A stretch of 64,000 bases of DNA from Combretum micranthum (taxonomy: Eukaryota > Streptophyta > Magnoliopsida > Myrtales > Combretaceae), in contig JAMXBD010003422.1 in NCBI GenBank assembly GCA_024138025.1, forward strand, positions 1 through 64,000, read 5' to 3'. The notes below the pieces were generated by a model. The model made no database searches, was not told the origin of the DNA, and worked only from the letters and a program-made list of their open reading frames with translations. The position numbers were made by a program, and so were the translations under genes. Within the stretch, counting starts at the first letter, position 1; each line of letters begins with the position of its first letter. Positions 58,082 to 64,000 of this stretch are shown piece after piece.

Positions 58082-61000
58082 GGTGTGTTGAGAAAAATTC
58101 TATTGTTCTATCATATTTTTTAACAAAACCGATCTCATCGGTTATTTAATATTTTAGATCCATACCTAACCATGATTACACTTAATATATCAATTACAAT
58201 ATATGTTTTAATGATTAGATAATTAATTAAATGATCTCATTAATGGGTCCATAAAAATTCTTGTATATCGAGCACCTAAGATTAGGTGTGATGATTCTTA
58301 ATATCATATAGCAAACATTATCATGTTTCAACTACTAAGCATCATAAATATATGGTTAATACAATTATTTCAATTGTCATCAAATTCGCATTAATTAGAA
58401 GTGTCATGTTTTGTCAAATACGGATGACTTTGTCTCTATAATAATTAATTTTGGATCAAAACAGCGTCATGTATCTGAAAGTAGCAAGTGCATTAACACA
58501 ATAAAATATCACTTTTACTTTTACAACTGGGAAGACAAGGTGTAATTTATTATTCAAATAAAAAGGAAAGTCCTCATTTGGTGGACTCGTTGGGTGTGAT
58601 TTCGGCTGCTGAGTTGCGTGCACATATGTTCGACTTTGAGATATTGGATTCGTTTGAAATGGGTAGGTCTATTTTTGCTGACTCCATGTAGATAGTTTAG
58701 GTTTATGGTTACACGAGTATCAACAATTCCTTCTATAATTAATTAACATGGTACCCACTGTTCTGTTACCAGGGGATTTTCCTAGATTTAGCTGCTTCCT
58801 ATAGTTTGTCTTTATTGAGTTCCAACCACTAAACATATTCATAAAGCGTTGCCTAAATATAGAACCACACCCGCAAATGGATGCAGACATCTTTGGTTAT
58901 GGTACCATTACAAACTCATTTTGAAGCTGCGGAACACGCATTTAATTATAATTGTTTCTGCGCAACTTATTGAAATTAAAATTGATCCACCATAAAAGTT
59001 GTCAGGATTGGTACTTTCCGAAGCTATGAATACAATTGTTTTGCCTAATTATGCCACTTAATTTCCTCACCTTTTCTACTTTTGGAACAGTGATGTTTGA
59101 GCACGATTTATCTTTTATTGCTTTGGAACAAACTATTGAAATAACATCATTGCTATATATTTAAAGAAAATCTTGCTTTTGTCATAGCACAAGTTATTAT
59201 ATTGTACATCATTTTGAATTTTTTCTTAAGTCGGTATTTTATTTACTTGGCTATTTGCTTTTTACCTTTATCTTTTTCTTTCGTTTTTTTTTTTTAAGTG
59301 AAATATAGTGTAAGAGAATAAGAATAAGTAGATTCTCTCATTTATTTGACATAAAAATTTCTCTCCTATTTAAAGGTGGGCATAATTGGATGGAACCTCA
59401 CAAGTATATAATGCCGACCTTTCGTGTCTATTTAAAAGTGTAAATATGAGAAAGAAGTCACCATAATAGTTTCTCACCAAATTTTAGAACCAATAAGAAG
59501 AGGATATAGGGACGGATTCAACTGCTGCAGTGCTTTTCTTACCAATTTGTAAAGCCAAATGGAGTTGCCTCAAAGTTGTGGATGATTCCAATTGTTTCAT
59601 ATATATATATATTGGGTAAATATCACATTTGCTACCTGAACTTTATCAATTTATACAATTAATTATCTGAAGTTTAAATGTATTAATTTACTACCTATGA
59701 ACTTTTTGAATTCATTCATATTACTTATGTAAAGGTAGTTAAATGCAAAAACTTATAAAATTTAGATAATTAATTATAAAATTTGATAAAGTTCAGTTAA
59801 TTGTAAAAAATGGATAAAATTTAGGTAATAAATCAACACTTTTAAATTTCAAGTAATAAATTATATAAATCGGCAAAATACATGTAACAAATGTGACATT
59901 CACTCGGCATGAATTTGTAGCTTTTTCTTTTTCTTTTTCTTTATCTTTTTTGCTAATATGTTTATCAAGCTAATGAATAGACAAATCTGAAAAATTTAGA
60001 CTCACTATTCAAAAGTTTAATTCCTTAAATTTAGAAATTCAGCAATTTTTTTTTTAAATATGAAAAGGTTTTTAAAAGGCATAAAACGTTTGAAACTGTA
60101 CGAGTTATTAGGTGAAGGTTGGTAACTCGACTTTGATAAGCGGATTGCCAAGGGGCAATGCAACTTTAACCCTTGTATCAATTTCAACTACTTATTGAGG
60201 AGTAAATTAATTAACTTTATTAAAGAAATGAAAATAATAAATTAAAAAAGAAAAAAAAAATTAGCACAACCTATACTTGGTTGCTGCTATTCCATATCAT
60301 AAATACATACATATAAAATAAATTTTAAATTACATTATCAAAATATGAGCGAGCTACAAAATCAACAAAAGTAACATCAGTTTGATATTTAATATCAAAC
60401 AATATATTTATCCATCAACAGTCTTATAACCTAATAGTATCATCTTCACTCTCTCAAGAGGTTTGAATTGCTCCTTCCATATTATAATATGGAAAAAAAA
60501 GAAAAAAAAACAGCACATTTATTTGGAAAAAAGAACAATAATAATATAATAAAAATTATAAAAAATAATCCAAAAATTAGACAAATGAAACTCCTTTTCT
60601 GGAAAGATGAGGAGTCGAGTTCAAAACATATCTGATAAACATCTCCCATAAGGAGATAAAATTCAATATCTTCTAAACTCGTCACTTGGAAAAAATGAGT
60701 CCAAGTTATATATTTTTTAGATTATTTTCAATCTAAAGTTTTTTCATAATTTTTTTTTTCTAAAATATGATTATTTTTTTTTTTCCATAAACCCGTGTTT
60801 ACCATATGTTTTCTAAGGCATACGAATAAAAGTCTCTTGAAGAAGTGCTCAGCAAGTTAATACCCTCGTGAAAGTCATTGATAGTGATTAGAGGATGGAC
60901 CAATCCACAAAACTCCTCTAATAATTGAACATCCCAGAAGCTTAAATTAAGAAACACTAGGGCAGTTTATATAGGTCATCAGCAATACGTATGATTAACA

Positions 61001-61129
61001 TTAAAAAAAGACACCCTTAAAAGGGTATAGGATTTTTATTTGGAAACACACCCCCAAATATCACTCGTGTGTATGGATTGTTGGAGATTTGTTGAGGACC
61101 GTTCTACTAACTCACTCCCCCCAACCCCC
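58082..61129. other. Intergenic region without a recognised gene
   Basis: AT-rich with short accidental ORFs. Contains MITE 3 at 59614-59905. Nothing else could be supported. Confidence 0.55.
59614..59905. mobile_element. MITE 3 (about 292 bp, foldback)
   Basis: The left end GGGTAAATATCACATTTGCT and the reverse complement of the right end, GAGTGAATGTCACATTTGTT, continue to match imperfectly for about 65 bp. Inner blocks (ATAATTAATTAT, TTTAGGTAATAAAT) also pair. No clear flanking duplication. Confidence 0.65.
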
Positions 61130-61213
61130 CACTCTTAAATTAACCTTTAAATAGCACCATCTCCAACATCCAAATTTATACCCTTAAAACAATACTTTCC
61201 TAGATCCTAACCC
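61130..61213 (+). promoter_or_regulatory. Putative core promoter and 5' UTR of the 138-codon gene
   Basis: A C-rich block (CTCACTCCCCCCAACCCCCC, 61110-61129) is followed by TTTAAATAG at about 61146-61154, a TATA-like box some 60 bp before the ATG. The leader is A/C rich, as in many plant 5' UTRs. Confidence 0.45.
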
Positions 61214-61630
61214 ATGGCTTTGGTCGTTAAAAACAACCATCCTGAGTTTAGGTCACCCATATCCTACATTCCAGACATTGAAGATGAGGAAGATGATCTT
61301 TTTGAGATTAACCTTGAGGTGGTCGACCACCTTCCACCACCACAATATTTCCTAGAAAGCTATCTATCCACCACCGCCGCTACCAACACGACGGGGAGTA
61401 CGCGTTTTGCAAATTGTTTATTGCCTATTAAGGATGTCTCAAGTGCGATTCCGGCCGTGTCAAGAGCATATTCAAATTGTTTATCAACGCAAGGGTTGCT
61501 TCCTATAGCAACGTCACAAGCACAATTTACAAAGTCCTTGCCTCTTGGGGAACTTCTTCAGGTTCCATATTCAAAGGCTCTTGTGCCTGCCTCAAGGAAG
61601 AGCATAGAACTTAATTATTTGACAAATTAA
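61214..61630 (+). CDS. Small conserved-looking plant protein, 138 aa, function unknown
   Basis: An intact single-exon ORF in good start context (ACCCATGGC). The protein begins MALVVKNNHPEF, has an acidic block DIEDEEDDLFEINLEVVDHL, then PPPQYFLESYL and a Ser/Thr/Ala-rich second half with ANCLLPIKDVSSAIP. No signal peptide, membrane helix or catalytic motif is visible. The acidic block followed by a proline cluster and an ANCLLPI-type phrase resembles small uncharacterised plant proteins as I remember them, but I cannot name a family. AT-rich sequence with TATTTATT follows the stop, as in a plant 3' UTR. It is the only apparently undamaged ordinary gene in the window. Confidence 0.65.
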   Translation: MALVVKNNHPEFRSPISYIPDIEDEEDDLFEINLEVVDHLPPPQYFLESYLSTTAATNTTGSTRFANCLLPIKDVSSAIPAVSRAYSNCLSTQGLLPIATSQAQFTKSLPLGELLQVPYSKALVPASRKSIELNYLTN

Positions 61631-61909
61631 AAGGCATAGAAAGGTTGCTTAGATATTGAAGTATTTATTTTATCGTGTGGGTTGTAATCTTTCTCAAACG
61701 GGGAAAAGTTTGTAACATTAAGTTGTTTGTAATATGGTTTAGAAATTTATGTGACATTGTGTCCTTGTGTAATTGCAAAGTCATGTTCAGTTGGCGGGAT
61801 CGTCAACCAATATTTAGTTCGTTTTTATTTGATACATCGAGCACGGAAGTGGAAGCTAATATATAAATTCTTAGCTATAGCTTTATGGTCCGGTTGACAA
61901 AAAAAGGGA

Positions 61910-61933
61910 ATATATATATATATATATATATAT
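61910..61933. repeat. TA dinucleotide repeat
   Basis: About 12 TA units in the 3' flank of the 138-codon gene. Confidence 0.8.
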
Positions 61934-62435
61934 TGGATATTACACCATATGTGTTTTAAATTAATGTTTTACACAAATTATAAATGTTAATGTTTTATTA
62001 TTACTTACACATCAATACATGTCAAGCTTGATGTATAAGAAAATGAAGGGCAAGCTCCCTCTACCCCATAGCACCAATAGTGGCTATGACATAGAACATG
62101 GACCGATGCAATGGTTACTAGGATTAGTAGAGATAAGTTAGTCTAAGTGTAAGCAGAATGTAAAGCCATTTAATGCTGCAAATATAAATCCTATAGATAC
62201 CACAAAGTAGTTATGTTAATTGAACAAGCTTTCAGTGTATACAATATACTCAATGACAAGAAAGTGTATTGTGCTTTTGTTTTATTGAACAATGACATGA
62301 CTGGTGACTCGCTCAATGATAGCTAATGGAATAACCTATAAGTCGGGAAACTTTACAAGAAGTGTTTATGGGTCAATTTTTGCTTAGATGTGTTAAAACC
62401 ATAATGAGAGTAGAGTTTATAACTAGTCTAATGTA

Positions 62436-62955
62436 GCATTTGATACTCAAAATATCCTTACGTATAATTAATTATCTAAATTTTGAAATAATCAATTTTA
62501 AAATCTAATTAAATTTTTTATGTTCATTGATACTATCTCAAGTGACACGGTTAACCCTACGTGCTAAGTTGGCACTCCCAACTAATGGGAAAGTGATATA
62601 TTTTAAGTAATCAATAAAAAAAATGAAAATTAGACAATTAAGCAAACATTTTGACACACATATTGCCTAATCAGATAATTGACTAGATGGATTAACTCCT
62701 AGTAACTTTATGACGTGTATTAATCTACCTACTTATGACTAATTTTCTAGAATTTTTATTATTTACTTGACACATGTCACTTTTGCATTCATTCAAAGTG
62801 TGAATTCAGCAAACAAAGTTTAGTCAATTAGCTAATGTAGTGTTAATGAATATGAAAACTTTGATTAAGTACTAAATAAACTATCTTAAAGTTTAGACAA
62901 CTAATTATACATTTAAAGAAAGTTCAGGTACTAAAGGCAATATAAAGCTTGTATA
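62436..62955. mobile_element. MITE-like element 4 (about 520 bp)
   Basis: The left part CATTTGATACTC...GTATAATTAATTATCTAAA pairs with the right part TTTAGACAACTAATTATAC...GGTACTAAAGGCAATA as imperfect inverted repeats. The end wording resembles MITE 3. The edges are approximate and no duplication was identified. Confidence 0.4.
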
Positions 62956-63114
62956 ACTTGAACCAAAAAGGTTAGGACCTTATAGGAGTATGGGTGTGTT
63001 ACTTATCTTTCCTTCCTAATCATACCAAAAGAAAAAGAAATTAAAGTGGAACTATTCACAACACGACTAAAAATATTTTAACCTAAGCTTGAGGAACGAC
63101 ATTTGGTTAGACAT

Positions 63115-64000
63115 TGTTAGATTATCTTAAAATAGGTTTTGATGATAACAAAAGAGTAAAAATGATTACTAATGAGTTTATTAAGTGTGTAGTATCAAGT
63201 TAAAGAGAAAAAAGAAAAATGATGAAGAGTATTCGGAATCCATAATGTTTGCTAGAAGGTTGCTTTAAGGATGATAAAGAATTTTTCCAGAAATCCAGAA
63301 CCTTTTAAAGAACCTTTCACTGCACTTTTGACAACAGCTCTATATCACGTGTTTTCACTATTCATCTTCTTCAACTTGATACAAATCGTTCTAGTACGGC
63401 ACAAAAATGAATCTTGAAGACCCAGCTCCGAGTAGATGAGTTTATTTGGGTAATATACTCATTTATTCCACTTAAGTTGGTTTAATCCAAGGGGATTTAA
63501 TGTTTTCATCAAAGTTTCTCTCTCATCAACGTCTTCAACGATGGAAATCTTCATGAATAGTACCAGGCCTTGTTTAGACAGATTCCACACGTTTTTCTCC
63601 TTCAAGATAGGTGATTTATCAATATCTACAATGTCCAAGACATCTATTTTCATGGGATTTTGTCCAGAAGATTAAAACAAGATAAACGTTATATTGGATA
63701 AGATGAGGAAGAAGATCATGATGAACAACAACAACAAATAACAACCAGATTTTTTACGAAAATCAAACAAGGCTTATCATCATCCTTCCGTTACAGAATT
63801 TGAATTTGAAAAAGGATAAAGCTCACAAGATTTCATCCGAGAAATACAAGGAAAAGCCTATCCACAACTTGCAACCAATTTTGAAGATCACAGTAGAATT
63901 TGAATTTAAAAAAAAACAAAGGATAAGAACATCATATTTTAACCGAAATTATTGGGAAAGTTTATCCATCTTCCAATAGTTTTTTAACATTAGAGAAAGA
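63115..64000 (+). repeat. Probable copia LTR start, runs off the window
   Basis: TGTTAGATTATCTTAAAATAGG then TTTTGATGATAACAAA resembles the LTR opening of SIRE/Maximus-type copia elements. The other end and any partner lie outside the window, so this rests on wording only. The minus-strand ORF at 63459-63653 has no recognisable motif. Confidence 0.35.

Noticed and set aside
63459..63653. A 64-codon minus-strand ORF
   Set aside because: No motif and it lies within a probable LTR; too short to support.

Overview
The window is nuclear DNA from a plant, most likely a eudicot. The evidence is low GC content, plant Ty3/gypsy lineages (Tekay, Athila, Tat/Ogre), a Ty1/copia element primed by initiator tRNA-Met, plant-type hAT and MITE elements, and plant gene pieces with plant-style introns. 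Almost everything is transposable-element sequence. Only one ordinary host-like gene is convincing, a single-exon 138-codon ORF at 61214-61630.

Layout. (1) 1-10792, minus strand: Tekay/Del-type chromovirus A. Its 3' LTR is cut by the window start, and its 5' LTR (4844-10792) is split by a solo LTR (5287-9359) flanked by a perfect ATCAT duplication. (2) 10793-39627, plus strand: Athila-type element B. Its 5' LTR start is missing, apparently because A inserted into it. Its 3' LTR is split by two insertions. The first is C (17648-35344), a 17.7-kb element with Tat/Ogre-like ends (tRNA-Arg primer site) but no recognisable gag-pol; C itself contains copia element D (21371-28630, CATAA duplications). 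The second is solo LTR E (about 35516-39198). (3) 39628-49994: AT-rich sequence with a MITE, ORF remnants split by a solo LTR (44518-48777) of the same family as the one in A, and another MITE-like element. (4) 49995-58081: the highlight, an 8.07-kb hAT transposon F with a perfect 8-bp duplication (CTTATAAG). It carries a near-complete hAT transposase (one apparent frameshift) plus fragments of three host genes: a cytokinin dehydrogenase exon, an FKBP62-like multidomain immunophilin and the last exon of cytochrome c. (5) 58082-64000: intergenic DNA with two MITE-like elements, the 138-codon gene and a probable LTR start at the right edge.

Insertion order from nesting: B is oldest in its stack; A, C and E landed in B's LTRs; D landed in C; a solo LTR marks an element that landed in A. 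D has nearly identical LTRs, so it is recent, yet its coding region is broken, implying it was mobilised by enzymes from another copy.

The most interesting signals are the gene-capturing hAT element with its FKBP-cytochrome c tail; a 20-copy hairpin tandem array in C whose outlying units change both stem arms together; and a tRNA-like A-box/B-box module in both LTRs of C. All family calls come from reading the sequence; no database search was run.
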